A stretch of 64,000 nt of DNA from Nitrosomonadales bacterium (GTDB taxonomy: Bacteria > Pseudomonadota > Gammaproteobacteria > Burkholderiales > Gallionellaceae): assembly GCA_016234685.1 (NCBI GenBank), contig JACRAT010000043.1:144137-208136 (forward strand). The letters run 5' to 3'. Shown one piece after another: positions 10,841 through 20,140 of the stretch (position 1 is its first letter; each line of letters begins with the position of its first letter). The position numbers and the translations under genes are program-made. The notes under the pieces were generated by a model. The model ran no database searches. It was not told the DNA's origin and saw nothing but the letters and a program-made list of their open reading frames with translations.

Positions 10841-11329
10841 TTATTCGACTGAGGTTGGCGTCCACTCATCGAACATCGCGGCCTGCCCGTGATATTGCCC
10901 CGCTGCGTCCAGCAGATTCCACACCGTCGCCCGTTCGATCACAAAACGTTTGCCGCTGCTAGCGATGCGCACGCCGGAGTAGTCGTCGACATAGCCTTGC
11001 TGCGTCACCCTTGCCAGCAGATGCGTGCGAGCTTCGCGGGCCAGCGGTTCGGCAGAGTAGCGCGAGGGCAGGCGGATGAAATCGGCGCAGTCGAATTCGA
11101 ACAGATGCAGCGCCAGCCGGTTGCCGTAAAAGAACACCGGATCGGCCTCGGTGCCGTGGGCGAGGATGACGCGCGGCGCTTCCCACAGTGCCAGACGAAG
11201 CTGGCTGATGTCGTCGCCGGCGTTTGCAACCAGCGCGCCGCCGATTATTCGTGCATAACTTTCGATTAGCAGACGCAGTCGGGCATCTAGTTGCGGCGTG
11301 TAGTTCGGGGTGTCGGCAGGGTAGGGCAT
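10841..11329 (-). CDS. MEKHLA-domain protein
   Basis: The 162-residue protein matches the MEKHLA family over its whole length: LRLLIESYARIIGGALV, APRVILAHGTEADPVFFYGNRLALHLFE, LPSRYSAEPLAREAR, DDYSGVRIASSGKRFVIERATVWNLLDAAGQYHGQAAMFDEW. The domain is PAS-like and best known from the C-terminus of plant HD-ZIP III factors; bacterial stand-alone members have no proven function. No output domain, signal peptide or membrane helix is visible. The convergent hemerythrin gene may hint at redox or oxygen sensing, which is only an inference. Confidence 0.85.
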   Translation of the reverse strand: MPYPADTPNYTPQLDARLRLLIESYARIIGGALVANAGDDISQLRLALWEAPRVILAHGTEADPVFFYGNRLALHLFEFDCADFIRLPSRYSAEPLAREARTHLLARVTQQGYVDDYSGVRIASSGKRFVIERATVWNLLDAAGQYHGQAAMFDEWTPTSVE

Positions 11330-11365
11330 GGGAGGATTAGTCTTGGGGGAGTGTCGATTTATTCC

Positions 11366-11387
11366 GTTCGTGGTGAGCTTGCCGAAC
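11366..11387. repeat. Copy of a dispersed GTTCG...CGAAC repeat
   Basis: The short inverted repeat GTTCG / CGAAC with TGAGCTTG in the loop belongs to a family also seen at 12843, 20599, 28327, 28974, 29470 and inside rluA at 35726. This copy lies in the 73-bp gap between the flavoprotein gene and the MEKHLA gene. Confidence 0.5.
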
Positions 11388-11402
11388 CCTGATCGGAGTG
11401 AA

Positions 11403-12626
11403 TCAGCGGATTTTGGGCGCGCTTGCGTTCAGCCAGTCCAGCGCGCCCAGTCCAGCCGCCCTTCCGCTGGCGAAGCAGGCGGTGAGCAGATAGCCGCCGG
11501 TCGGTGCTTCCCAATCCAGCATCTCGCCTGCGCAGAACACGCCGGGCAGATGCTTCACCATCAGCTTTTCGTCCAGTGCTTCGAAGCGCACGCCGCCTGC
11601 GCTGCTGATCGCTTCATCCAACGGGCGCGGGGCGAGCAGTCTCAGCGGCAGTGCCTTGATGGCGGTGGCGAGACGGGCCGGGTCGTTGAACTCCGCCGCC
11701 GTCAGGCATTCGCGCAGCAAGCCCGCCTTCACCCCTTTCAATCCCAAGCGGCTTTGCAGATGGCTGGAGAGTGAGCGCGAACCGCGTGGATGGGCGACGG
11801 CGGCGGCGACCTTTTCCGCCGACCAATCCGGCAACAAGTCCAGATGTAGCACGGCGCTGTCCGCCTGCTCGATCTCGTTGCGCAGCGCGGCAGACAGTGC
11901 GTAAATTAAGCCGCCCTCGATACCGCTGGCATCTATCATGCACTCGCCCGCGCGGCGCACCGAGCCGAAACTCGCCGCCACCGATTTCACCGGCTCACCG
12001 GCAAAACGGCTACGGAAGTACTCGCTCCAAGCCACCTCAAAACCACAGTTGGACGGGCGCAGTGGCGCGACTTCCACCCCGCGCGCTGCCAACAGCGGCA
12101 GCCACGCCCCATCCGAACCCAGCTTGGCCCAACTGCCGCCGCCCAGCGCCAGCACCACCGCATCGGCAGCGACCCGATGTTCGCCTTCCGGCCCAGCGAA
12201 ACGCAGCGCGCCATCATCCGCCCAGCCCAGCCAGCGCTGGCGCATCGCAAAATTCACCCCGCTCTGGCGCAGCCGGTGCAGCCAAGCGCGCAGCAAGGGC
12301 GCGGCTTTCATCTCGGTGGGAAAGACGCGGCCAGAGCTGCCGACGAAAGTCTCCACTCCCAGCTCGTGTATCCAGCCGCGCAGCGCCTCGGGCGGCAAGG
12401 CGCGCAGTAGCGGTTCGATCTCGGCCCGGCGCGCGCCGTAGCGGGAAACAAAAGCCTCGAACGGCTCGGAATGCGTGATGTTCATCCCGCCTTTCCCCGC
12501 CATCAGGAACTTGCGCCCCGCGCTGGGCATCGCGTCGTATACCGTCACCCGCGCCCCGCCCCGCGCCAGCACTTCTGCGGCCATCAGCCCGGCAGGGCCA
12601 GCACCGATGATGGAGATGGGAATCAT
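11403..12626 (-). CDS. NAD(P)/FAD-dependent oxidoreductase, HI0933/BaiN-like flavoprotein
   Basis: The 407-residue flavoprotein has an N-terminal FAD Rossmann motif ISIIGAGPAGLMAAE (G8-x-G10-x-x-G13). AGRKFLMAGKGGMNITHSEP is the signature of the HI0933 family (TIGR03862-type branch). VLALGGGSWAKLGSDG follows, and the C-terminal FAD-contact segment is FCAGEMLDWEAPTGGYLLTACFASGRAAG. Related proteins include BaiN and YhiN, and most have unknown substrates. The ATG at 12626 gives the Rossmann fold immediately; upstream in-frame sequence is repeat-derived. It appears monocistronic. Confidence 0.88.
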   Translation of the reverse strand: MIPISIIGAGPAGLMAAEVLARGGARVTVYDAMPSAGRKFLMAGKGGMNITHSEPFEAFVSRYGARRAEIEPLLRALPPEALRGWIHELGVETFVGSSGRVFPTEMKAAPLLRAWLHRLRQSGVNFAMRQRWLGWADDGALRFAGPEGEHRVAADAVVLALGGGSWAKLGSDGAWLPLLAARGVEVAPLRPSNCGFEVAWSEYFRSRFAGEPVKSVAASFGSVRRAGECMIDASGIEGGLIYALSAALRNEIEQADSAVLHLDLLPDWSAEKVAAAVAHPRGSRSLSSHLQSRLGLKGVKAGLLRECLTAAEFNDPARLATAIKALPLRLLAPRPLDEAISSAGGVRFEALDEKLMVKHLPGVFCAGEMLDWEAPTGGYLLTACFASGRAAGLGALDWLNASAPKIR

Positions 12627-12938
12627 GGCTGGGAGCTTGTGGCGAGTGGCCCGTAGCTCGGATGCAGCGTAGCGGAATCCGGGGCGGAGGGGAGGGTGGT
12701 CATGGTCGGGCGGGAGCAAGCGGCGTTTTTATGGACGGCGAATGCTAATACAAAATGGGAGCAAGTGTAGGGTGCGCTTGCGCACCGATTCCCATTTGTA
12801 GGAGCGACAAGGCCTAGTTTATCCAAGGTCACCAGTCCCACCGTTCGCCTTGAGCCTGCTGAAGGGACGCTGCATAGCAGCAGGGCGTCCACCGGCGTAC
12901 TCCTTGCTGGGATTCGTATCTTCTCCAACCTGTCGGGC
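12627..12938. other. Intergenic region with short dispersed repeats
   Basis: These 312 bp hold no convincing gene. A small hairpin GGTGCGC-TT-GCGCACC lies around 12772-12787 and has a partner near 29541. A GTTCG-type dispersed repeat lies at 12843-12866. A CACCGGCGTAC stretch near 12889 recurs near 28225 and, inverted, near 13403. An open frame across the region on the minus strand is composed of these repeats and has no ribosome-binding site. Confidence 0.5.
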
Positions 12939-13247
12939 TCAGCGCAGGTCGGGACGCTTGAACTCTATCCGGTTGCGGAGTTTTTTCTCAAGCAGATGAT
13001 TGCCGCCAGCAAAAACGGCGATAAAGATCGCTGCCCCTGCCATCCAGCCTGCCAGTGTATGCAGGCTGCTGCTGAGCGCGTCCGAGATCAGGTTGCCAGC
13101 CACCAGCGCGGCGATCACTGCCAGCAGGTAAACCGAAAGGATGGCGTACGACGGCGCGCCATACTGGATCTCGGCCTGACATCCCCGACAAACCTTGTCG
13201 CCCCGAATGGAGGTGGACTTGCAATACGGACAAACAAATTCGTTCAT
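12939..13247 (-). CDS. Small zinc-ribbon membrane protein of unknown function
   Basis: The ATG at 13245-13247 has AGGAAG just upstream and gives 102 residues. Two CxxC pairs near the N-terminus (CPYCKST, CRGCQAE) form a zinc ribbon. Two hydrophobic segments follow (YAILSVYLLAVIAALVAGNL and LAGWMAGAAIFIAVFAGG), then a basic tail (LLEKKLRNRIEFKRP). The layout suggests an inner-membrane protein with a cytoplasmic zinc ribbon. I do not recognise a named family. A longer upstream reading lacks a ribosome-binding site and runs into repeat DNA. Confidence 0.7.
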   Translation of the reverse strand: MNEFVCPYCKSTSIRGDKVCRGCQAEIQYGAPSYAILSVYLLAVIAALVAGNLISDALSSSLHTLAGWMAGAAIFIAVFAGGNHLLEKKLRNRIEFKRPDLR

Positions 13248-13450
13248 GGGGCTTCCTCTTTGAGATGGAATCTGCGCGGCAGTGTAAGACCGGGGGAGGC
13301 AATAATCAAACGACTTGACGCATCCCGTGTGCAGCCGGGTTTTGTGCGATGGGTGGAGCGTAGCGATACCCATCAATTAAAATCGCCGGGGGTGGCACCC
13401 GCAAGGGGTACGCCGTGGTTGTAAGGGGCTAAAGCCCCAACAACCACGCA

Positions 13451-14018
13451 GCCCGGCAGCCAGTTACTTTCTTTGTCTCGCCAAAGAAAGTAACCCAAGA
13501 AAGGCGACCCCGATCCGCCATCCCTGACGGGATTCCCTGCGCGGCTCCGGCTGGACAGGCTTCCTCATAAACTCGTCCGATCTGCTGCGCAGCCACGGAC
13601 TCAAACATATTGGCTACGACATAACCTAAAGATTAGTCTCCGCCGCAACAAGCTGCTACGCAGCATGTTGTCGTCAGAATTCCCTGTCCAGCCTCCACTG
13701 TTCGGTGGCGGATGAGGGGAAGGAAAATCAAACTCGAAGGAAGGGCTGGCAACATGTTGCCAGCCCTGATTATTTTGTTTTTCCCAAAGATGTGCGCGCA
13801 GCGCACACAAAACCGCTTTGCCTTTCTCTCCCCTGTGCGCCGCCGAGTAGCGGAAAACGGTCAGGGGATTTCGGCGAGGACTGTTTGAGCGCGCAGCGCG
13901 AGTTCCGCAGCCGCCTGACCGTTTGAGCAACGCAGGGAACCCGAAGGGCGGCAAACCGGGGTCGCCTTCTTTGGATTACTTTTCTTGGCGAGACAAGAAA
14001 AGTGATTGGCTGCCGGGC
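13451..14018. repeat. Composite intergenic repeat element with diverged terminal inverted repeats
   Basis: The left end (about 13451-13540) and right end (about 13928-14018) are diverged inverted copies of each other. Each contains a long hairpin: 13463-13475 with 13482-13494 on the left, and 13978-13987 with 13994-14003 on the right. Internal modules at about 13540-13610 and 13611-13671 recur in a second element near 29100-29290, in the opposite order. The stretch 13794-13870 recurs at about 29065-29145. No supported protein is encoded. It fills most of the 819-bp gap between the zinc-ribbon gene and the orphan membrane gene. Confidence 0.7.
13742..13782. terminator. Perfect 26-bp palindrome followed by a T-rich tract
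   Basis: Positions 13742-13767 form a perfect palindrome centred on the CATG at 13753-13756, and T-rich sequence follows to 13782. It could act as a terminator on the plus strand or be a structural part of the surrounding repeat. No gene reads into it from the left, so a pure terminator role is uncertain. Confidence 0.4.
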
Positions 14019-14066
14019 CACCCCCGGCGGTGTTTCCATGCGGCGCAATGCCCGTGGTTATTGCAC

Positions 14067-14522
14067 CTAGCTTTTTTCCTTGGATGGCAGTTCTTCAAAA
14101 ATAGCAAAGGTAGCTACTCCAGCGCCAATAGCCGCGATTCCAAACGCGATCATTTCTTTTCCCATTTCCAAAAGTAGCTTTAATGCAAGCAATACGGAGG
14201 CTGAGTGACGTGGAAATTTATCCATCCAGAAGTCGATATTCTCTATAACCTGGGAGGCTTCTACATTCATCACTGAAGCGCTGAAAATTAACAATACCCC
14301 CCATGTGAATCGGGAGGCGCGAGAAAATCCACCCCGTGTACAGTAGAGATAAACGATTCCGACAGTACCCCAAAAGCTAGAGCCCAATAGTGACCAAAGG
14401 GTGGAGTTAAAAATAAGGCCAAACTCCCCTTCGCATAAAGGAAAAATGAATATGGAAATACCCCCTGAAAAATAGAGAAAAAGCGCCATGCAGAGGTAAT
14501 GCTGTAATTGAAGCGACCTCAT
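14067..14522 (-). CDS. Orphan integral membrane protein, AT-rich
   Basis: This 151-residue protein has three or four hydrophobic segments: LCMALFLYFSGGISIFIFPLC, LWSLLGSSFWGTVGIVYLYC, FTWGVLLIFSASVMNV and MIAFGIAAIGAGVATFAIF. I recognise no family. The gene is clearly richer in A and T than its neighbours and uses codons rare in the surrounding genes, which suggests recent transfer. Its ATG lies 2 bp after the aroC stop, so it could be translated from the aroC message. On its downstream side is the composite repeat. The hydrophobic layout supports a real protein, but expression is unproven. Confidence 0.6.
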   Translation of the reverse strand: MRSLQLQHYLCMALFLYFSGGISIFIFPLCEGEFGLIFNSTLWSLLGSSFWGTVGIVYLYCTRGGFSRASRFTWGVLLIFSASVMNVEASQVIENIDFWMDKFPRHSASVLLALKLLLEMGKEMIAFGIAAIGAGVATFAIFEELPSKEKS

Positions 14523-14524
14523 AT

Positions 14525-15613
14525 TTATCTAATCTTTGTCGTCCCACACACCACATCCCCATTCTGCCCTCGATTCCTCATCGCATGATCCATCAACACC
14601 AACGCCACCATCGCTTCCGCGATCGGTGTGGCGCGTATTCCCACACAAGGATCATGCCGCCCCTCGGTGGAGACATCTACCGCTTCACCGGCCTTGTTGA
14701 TGGAGTGGCGCGGCAGGCGGATGCTCGAAGTCGGTTTGATGGCGTAGTGGGCGACGATGTCCTGGCCGGTGGAGATGCCGCCGAGGATGCCGCCGGCGTT
14801 GTTGGAGAGGAAGCCATTCGGGGTGAGTTCGTCGCCGTGCTGGCTGCCGCGTTGGGTGACGCAGTCGAAGCCCGCGCCGATCTCCACGCCCTTGACGGCG
14901 TTGATGCCCATCAGGGCGTGGGCGATGTCGGCATCAAGGCGGTCGAACACGGGTTCGCCCCAGCCGACCGGCACGCCGCTGGCGACCACGCCCAGCTTGG
15001 CGCCGATGGAGTCGCCGGATTTACGCAGCGCGTCCATGTAGTCTTCCAGCGCGGGCACGACGCTGGCGTTGGGGGCGAAGAAGGCGTTGTTGGGCACGTC
15101 GTCCCAGTTTTGGAACGGCACTTCGATCTCGCCCAGTTGTGCCAGATAGCCGCGCACGGTGACGCCGAAACGCTCGCTCAGCCATTTCTTGGCGATGGCT
15201 CCGGCGGCGACGCGGGCGGCGGTTTCGCGGGCGGAGCTGCGCCCGCCGCCGCGATAGTCGCGGATGCCGTATTTCTGCCAGTAGGTGTAGTCGGCGTGGC
15301 CGGGGCGGAAGCTCTCGGCGATGCTGCCGTAATCCTTGCTGCGCTGGTCTTCGTTGCGGATCAACAGGGCGATGGGCGTGCCGGTGGTCTTGCCTTCGAA
15401 TACGCCGGAGAGGATCTCAACGGTGTCGTCTTCGCGACGCTGGGTGACGTGGCGCGAAGTACCGGGTTTGCGGCGGTCGAGGTCGGGCTGGATGTCGGCT
15501 TCGGACAGTGCCATCCCCGGCGGGCAGCCATCGACGATGCAGCCTATGGCCGCGCCGTGCGATTCGCCGAAAGAGGTGACGGTGAACAGGGTTCCGAAGG
15601 TGTTTCCAGACAT
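14525..15613 (-). CDS. aroC: Chorismate synthase
   Basis: AroC converts EPSP to chorismate, the last common step to aromatic amino acids, folate and ubiquinone, using reduced FMN. The 362-residue protein shows all three family signatures: [18 protein letters not shown] near the N-terminus, [16 protein letters not shown] with [10 protein letters not shown] at about 100-130, and [17 protein letters not shown] near the C-terminus. The length is normal. aroK, aroB and a DAHP synthase of the same pathway are elsewhere in the window. An AT-rich orphan gene follows directly. Confidence 0.97.
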   Translation of the reverse strand: MSGNTFGTLFTVTSFGESHGAAIGCIVDGCPPGMALSEADIQPDLDRRKPGTSRHVTQRREDDTVEILSGVFEGKTTGTPIALLIRNEDQRSKDYGSIAESFRPGHADYTYWQKYGIRDYRGGGRSSARETAARVAAGAIAKKWLSERFGVTVRGYLAQLGEIEVPFQNWDDVPNNAFFAPNASVVPALEDYMDALRKSGDSIGAKLGVVASGVPVGWGEPVFDRLDADIAHALMGINAVKGVEIGAGFDCVTQRGSQHGDELTPNGFLSNNAGGILGGISTGQDIVAHYAIKPTSSIRLPRHSINKAGEAVDVSTEGRHDPCVGIRATPIAEAMVALVLMDHAMRNRGQNGDVVCGTTKIR

Positions 15614-15774
15614 GGCAGATACTCGTTGAAAATATGGGCGAAGTTTAGCATAGCGCCCTTGACCCTCCCCAGCCCTCCCTGCTCAGGGAGGGAATCCGGT
15701 TCGGCATCTCCCTTGACGTGGGGTGAGTAGGCAATCCACGCAGCGGATGCTCGCACAAGGGACGGGCGTGGGAC

Positions 15775-18291
15775 TTACTCCCCGGATTCTTGCTGGATCA
15801 GCCAGTCGCCGCCGGAGTGGACGAGCACCAAGGTCTTGCTGCTGGTGTCGCGGTGGCGGTCAGAGCTGTAGACTTGCTTGAAGGTGACGCGGGCGTGGCT
15901 GTCGTCGATCTTGCTGACGCTGGCCTTGCGCACGATGACGCGGATGAACTTTTGATCCTTGATGCGCTGGCTGCGCTGGGCTTCCCAGTCGCTGCGGTTG
16001 GTGCCCTTGGGCAGGGCGAAATCGTCGGCGTAGAACGAGAGATAGTCGTCGGCATGTTTCGACGACCACGCTGCCGCCCAGCTATTCACTACGTCCAGCA
16101 CGGCGTGGCTGTCGAACTTTTCACCAGCGGCAGGTTTGGTTGGATCGGTTTCGGCAGTCGCGGCGGGAGCTGCGGCGACTGGCGTGTCGGCTTTCACCTT
16201 GGTGTCGGCAGTGTCCGCTGCGCTGTCCTCGTCGCTGGCGTGAGAAGATTTCTCTTTTTGGATCAGCCAATTGCTACCTGACTTCACCAGCACCAGCGTC
16301 TTCTCGCTCACGTCTTTGCGATGTTTGGTGCGGTAGGTCTGGGTGAAGCTGGCACTGGCGTGGTTCTTGTCGATCTGTTCGATCTGGACATCGGCCAAGC
16401 TGACCTGGATGGATTTCTCGCTCTTGATGCGTTTGCGGCGGGAATCCTGCCACTTGGCATGGCTCAGGCCGTTCGAAGGCTTGAAGTCGTTGGCGTAGAA
16501 CGACAGGTAGTTGTTCGCATTGCGCGAAGACCACGCCGCAGCCCAGCGTTTGATCGAATTCTCTACGGCGGCGCTGTCAAACTTATCGGAGGCGGTCAGC
16601 TTGGTCGCGGCAGGTTTCTCGCTTGCGGCGACAGGGGCTGCCGGTGTCGTGGCAACTGGTGCAGGCGCGGCTTGCACAGCCTTGACTGGCGTTGATTCGA
16701 CCCTAGCGCTTTCGACTTCAGTGCGTCCGATCTTCTCTTTCTGAATCAGCCAAGCGTTGCCCGACCTCACCAGCACCAGCGTCTTGTCGCTCACATCCTT
16801 GCGGTGCTTGGTGGCGTAGGTCTGCTTGAAGCTGACGCTGGCGTGAGTGTCGTCCAGTTGTGCGACTTGCAAGTCGTCTAGGCTGACGTGGATGGATTTT
16901 TCGCTGCCGAGGCGCTGACGGCGCGAGTCTTCCCACTTTGAGCGCTTGATGCCGCCCGGCGTTCTGAAGTCGTCTGCGTAGTGTGCAAGGTAGCGCTTGG
17001 TGTTCCGCGCAGACCATGCGGCGGCCCACTCGTTGACGGCGGCTTGAACTGCGTCGCTATCGAACTTACCTGTTGCCGCAGTCTTGCTCGGAGTCGGCGC
17101 GGCAGTCTTGGCCGGCGCGGCAGCGACCACGGGGGCAGGTGTCGCGCTGGTCGTGACGGTAGTCGCGGCGGTCGCCGCAGGTGGCGTGGCCTTGACAGCG
17201 GCGATCGGGGCGGGTGTCGCAGGCGCTACCGCGACCTTGGTCGGCTCAGCCTTGGCTGGCGTCTTTGCGATCTGCGAGCCGTACTCTTCCTTCTGGATCA
17301 GCCAGTTGTTGCCGGTTTTGACCAATACCAGCGTCTTGCTGGTGGCATCTTTGCTGCGGTTGGTGAGGTAAGTCTGCTTGAAACTGACGCTGACGTGGCT
17401 GCTGTCGATAGGCGTGATGTTGGGCTCGTCCACGCTGACGTGGATGAAGCTGGGTTTGTTGATGGACTTTTTGCGAGAGGCCTCCCACTGGGCGCGGGTC
17501 GCGCCGTGGGGCAGCTCGAAGTCGCGCGAGTAGAATGAAAGATATTTCGCCGAATCCTGCGCAGACCAAGCATCGGCCCAGTCGTTGATGCTCTTCAGCA
17601 CCACGTTGCTGTCGAATTTGTCGGCCGGGGCGGCCTTGCCGGGAGCGGCAGTCGCGGGTTTTGCAGCGACTGGTACAGGAGCAGGTGCGACGGTGGGCTT
17701 GGCTGGGGCCGGTGCTGGTGTCGCCTTGGTCGGAACTGGCGTCACGACGGTGGTGAGTGGCGTCGATTTGTTCTCGCCAGCCAGCGCCAGCGCTTGTTGC
17801 TGCTTGGCTTGTTGGGCGGAGTCCTTGGGATTCAGTTTCGCTGCCTGAGTATATGATTGCCCGGCCATCTTGGCGTGCAGGTCGCCTAGGTTGTCGTGGG
17901 CGGCGGCGTAATCAGGACGCAGACGGATCGCCGCTTGGAACTGCATCTCGGCTTTGTCGTATTGTTTCAGGCTGGCATAAAGCACGCCCAGATTGTTGTA
18001 AGGCTCAGGGGTGTTCGGGTAATCGTTGGTCAGGGCTTGGAACACTAGGATGGCATCGTTGGTGCGATCCATCTCGATGAGGATCAAACCTTTCAGGTAG
18101 CGTGCCTGCATGTCCTTGGGCTTGCTGGCGAGAATGGCATTGACCTTGTTCAGCGATTGCTGGAGCTGACCATCCTGAAACAACTTGTTCGCGTCTTGGA
18201 TTTCACCCGCCCCGGCGGAGAGACTCAGGCACAGCAGACCGCACAGTGCGGCTCGTTTAATCAGAGATTGGAGCAGGCGGGACTGGTTCAT
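15775..18291 (-). CDS. Exported TPR protein with four NTF2-like (Cds6 C-terminal-type) repeats
   Basis: The start at 18291 gives 838 residues and a good signal peptide (LIKRAALCGLLCLSLSAGAGE). TPR helices occupy about residues 30-150. Then come four copies of a 111-residue domain at 225-335, 409-519, 570-680 and 725-835. Each opens KFDS or similar, keeps W-A-x-A-W-S, Y-x-x-x-F-Y, R-x-x-W, S/T-F-K-Q-x-Y and K-T-L-V-L-V, and ends W-L-I-Q. The pattern resembles the NTF2/SnoaL-like domain at the C-terminus of some L,D-transpeptidases and TPR proteins. Ala/Pro/Thr-rich linkers of about 45-75 residues separate them. It is probably periplasmic and may be a scaffold; the function is unknown. Confidence 0.8.
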   Translation of the reverse strand: MNQSRLLQSLIKRAALCGLLCLSLSAGAGEIQDANKLFQDGQLQQSLNKVNAILASKPKDMQARYLKGLILIEMDRTNDAILVFQALTNDYPNTPEPYNNLGVLYASLKQYDKAEMQFQAAIRLRPDYAAAHDNLGDLHAKMAGQSYTQAAKLNPKDSAQQAKQQQALALAGENKSTPLTTVVTPVPTKATPAPAPAKPTVAPAPVPVAAKPATAAPGKAAPADKFDSNVVLKSINDWADAWSAQDSAKYLSFYSRDFELPHGATRAQWEASRKKSINKPSFIHVSVDEPNITPIDSSHVSVSFKQTYLTNRSKDATSKTLVLVKTGNNWLIQKEEYGSQIAKTPAKAEPTKVAVAPATPAPIAAVKATPPAATAATTVTTSATPAPVVAAAPAKTAAPTPSKTAATGKFDSDAVQAAVNEWAAAWSARNTKRYLAHYADDFRTPGGIKRSKWEDSRRQRLGSEKSIHVSLDDLQVAQLDDTHASVSFKQTYATKHRKDVSDKTLVLVRSGNAWLIQKEKIGRTEVESARVESTPVKAVQAAPAPVATTPAAPVAASEKPAATKLTASDKFDSAAVENSIKRWAAAWSSRNANNYLSFYANDFKPSNGLSHAKWQDSRRKRIKSEKSIQVSLADVQIEQIDKNHASASFTQTYRTKHRKDVSEKTLVLVKSGSNWLIQKEKSSHASDEDSAADTADTKVKADTPVAAAPAATAETDPTKPAAGEKFDSHAVLDVVNSWAAAWSSKHADDYLSFYADDFALPKGTNRSDWEAQRSQRIKDQKFIRVIVRKASVSKIDDSHARVTFKQVYSSDRHRDTSSKTLVLVHSGGDWLIQQESGE

Positions 18292-18468
18292 AATCGAGCG
18301 CACAAAGGTCGGGTACGAGAAGATGGGGCATTCTATCAAAAGTACCTGTCGGCATCACGGCTTACCGAGAAATTCTCAGGTTTCTCTGCATGGTGGGGTG
18401 CTGTCGCCCGGGCGGTGCAGGATTTAAGGTAAAATCCGGCCACATTCCATTGCACGATTCCATACAAA

Positions 18469-20130
18469 ATGAGCAGCGACGCACCCGTTCCAGTTTCCAA
18501 TTTCATCCGCAGCATCATCGACGCCGATCTGGCGAGCGGCAGGCATAGCAGCATCCAGACGCGCTTCCCGCCGGAGCCGAACGGCTATCTGCATGTCGGT
18601 CACGCCAAGTCCATCTGCCTGAACTTCGGGCTGGCCAAGGACTACAGCGGCCTGTGCAACCTGCGTTTCGACGACACCAATCCCGAGAAGGAGAGCGAGG
18701 AATACGCGCAATCCATTCAGGCCGACGTGCGCTGGCTGGGTTTTGAGTGGAACGGCGACGTGCGCTGGGCCTCGGATTATTTCGATGCGCTGTACGACTT
18801 CGCGGTCGAACTTATCAACAAGGGCTTGGCCTATGTGGACGACCTTAGCCCGGAGCAGATGCGCGAATATCGCGGCACGCTCAAGGAGCCGGGTCGCAAC
18901 AGTCCGAACCGCGACCGCTCTGTCGCCGACAACCTCGACCTGTTCACCCGCATGAAGAACGGCGAATTCGCCGATGGCGCCATGGTAGTGCGCGCCAAGA
19001 TCGACATGAACTCGCCCAACATCAACATGCGCGATCCGGTCATCTACCGCATCAAGCGCGCGCACCACATCCGCACCGGCGACAAGTGGTGCATCTACCC
19101 GATGTACGACTACACGCACTGCATCTCCGACGCGCTGGAAGGCATCACCCATTCCATCTGCACGCTGGAGTTCGAAGACCATCGTCCGCTGTACGACTGG
19201 GTGCTGGACAACCTCACCATCCCTTGCCACCCGCGCCAGTACGAGTTTTCGCGGCTGGAGTTGCAATACACCATCACCAGCAAGCGCAAACTGCTGCAAC
19301 TGGTGAACGAAAAGAAGGTGAGCGGCTGGGACGATCCGCGTATGCCCACCATCAGCGGGATGCGCCGCAGAGGCTACACGCCGCAAGGTATACGCGAATT
19401 CGCCCGCCGCATCGGCGTCTCCAAGAGCGCGAACAACGTGGACTTGGCGGTGCTGGAAGGCGCGATCCGTGAGGATCTGGAACTGCGTGCGCCGCGCGTG
19501 ATGGCGATCATCAATCCGCTCAAAGTCACGATTACCAACGCCGACGGCGCGCAGACCCGCGAAGCGGATTTTCACCCCAACGTGCCGGAACTTGGCAAGC
19601 GCGTCGTGCCGTTCTCTAACGAACTGTTCATCGAAGCCGATGACTTCGCCGAAGTGCCGCCGCCGGGCTGGAAGCGATTGACGCTGGGTGGCGAGATCCG
19701 CCTGCGTCACAGCTATGTGATGCGCTGCGACGAAGCGATCAAGGACGCATCGGGCAGGGTCATCGAACTCAAGTGCAGCATCGATCCTGAGACGCTGGGG
19801 CAAAACCCGGTCGGGCGCAAGGTCAAGGGCGTGATCCACTTCCTGTCGCGCGCTCACGCGCTGCCCGCCGAGATCCGCCTGTACGACCGCCTGTTCACCG
19901 TGGCCGAGCCGGATGGGGATAAAGAAACGAGCTTCCTCGACTTCATCAACCCCGAGTCGCTGACCGTGGTGCAAGGCTGGGTGGAAGCCGCTGTGAAAGA
20001 TGCCGCCCCCGAGACGTGCTACCAGTTCGAGCGTCTGGGCTACTTTGTGACCGACCGCCGCGACCATCAGCCCGGTGGCAAACTGGTGTTCAATCGCACG
20101 GTGACGCTGCGGGATAGCTGGAGCAAATAG
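18469..20130 (+). CDS. glnS: Glutaminyl-tRNA synthetase
   Basis: GlnRS charges tRNA-Gln. The 553-residue protein has the class I HIGH motif as HVGH (42-45, in [14 protein letters not shown]) and [11 protein letters not shown]. The KMSKS equivalent is ITSKRKL, against V-M-S-K-R in E. coli, which is a mild deviation. The C-terminal anticodon-binding beta-barrels are present ([22 protein letters not shown] onward). It is divergent from the TPR gene. A REP-like inverted repeat starts 10 bp after the stop codon. Confidence 0.97.
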   Translation: MSSDAPVPVSNFIRSIIDADLASGRHSSIQTRFPPEPNGYLHVGHAKSICLNFGLAKDYSGLCNLRFDDTNPEKESEEYAQSIQADVRWLGFEWNGDVRWASDYFDALYDFAVELINKGLAYVDDLSPEQMREYRGTLKEPGRNSPNRDRSVADNLDLFTRMKNGEFADGAMVVRAKIDMNSPNINMRDPVIYRIKRAHHIRTGDKWCIYPMYDYTHCISDALEGITHSICTLEFEDHRPLYDWVLDNLTIPCHPRQYEFSRLELQYTITSKRKLLQLVNEKKVSGWDDPRMPTISGMRRRGYTPQGIREFARRIGVSKSANNVDLAVLEGAIREDLELRAPRVMAIINPLKVTITNADGAQTREADFHPNVPELGKRVVPFSNELFIEADDFAEVPPPGWKRLTLGGEIRLRHSYVMRCDEAIKDASGRVIELKCSIDPETLGQNPVGRKVKGVIHFLSRAHALPAEIRLYDRLFTVAEPDGDKETSFLDFINPESLTVVQGWVEAAVKDAAPETCYQFERLGYFVTDRRDHQPGGKLVFNRTVTLRDSWSK

Positions 20131-20140
20131 CAGGCGTGAT

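Noticed and set aside
10826..10845. Terminator between the hemerythrin and MEKHLA genes
   Set aside because: Only a 4-bp stem without a T-run can form; too weak to call.
12623..12928. Open frame upstream of the flavoprotein gene on the minus strand
   Set aside because: It is built from short dispersed repeats and shows no translation signal.
18424..20067. Long open frame on the strand opposite glnS (about 547 codons)
   Set aside because: It is an exact shadow of glnS caused by GC-rich codon structure, is His/Val/Arg-rich, matches no family and lacks a ribosome-binding site.
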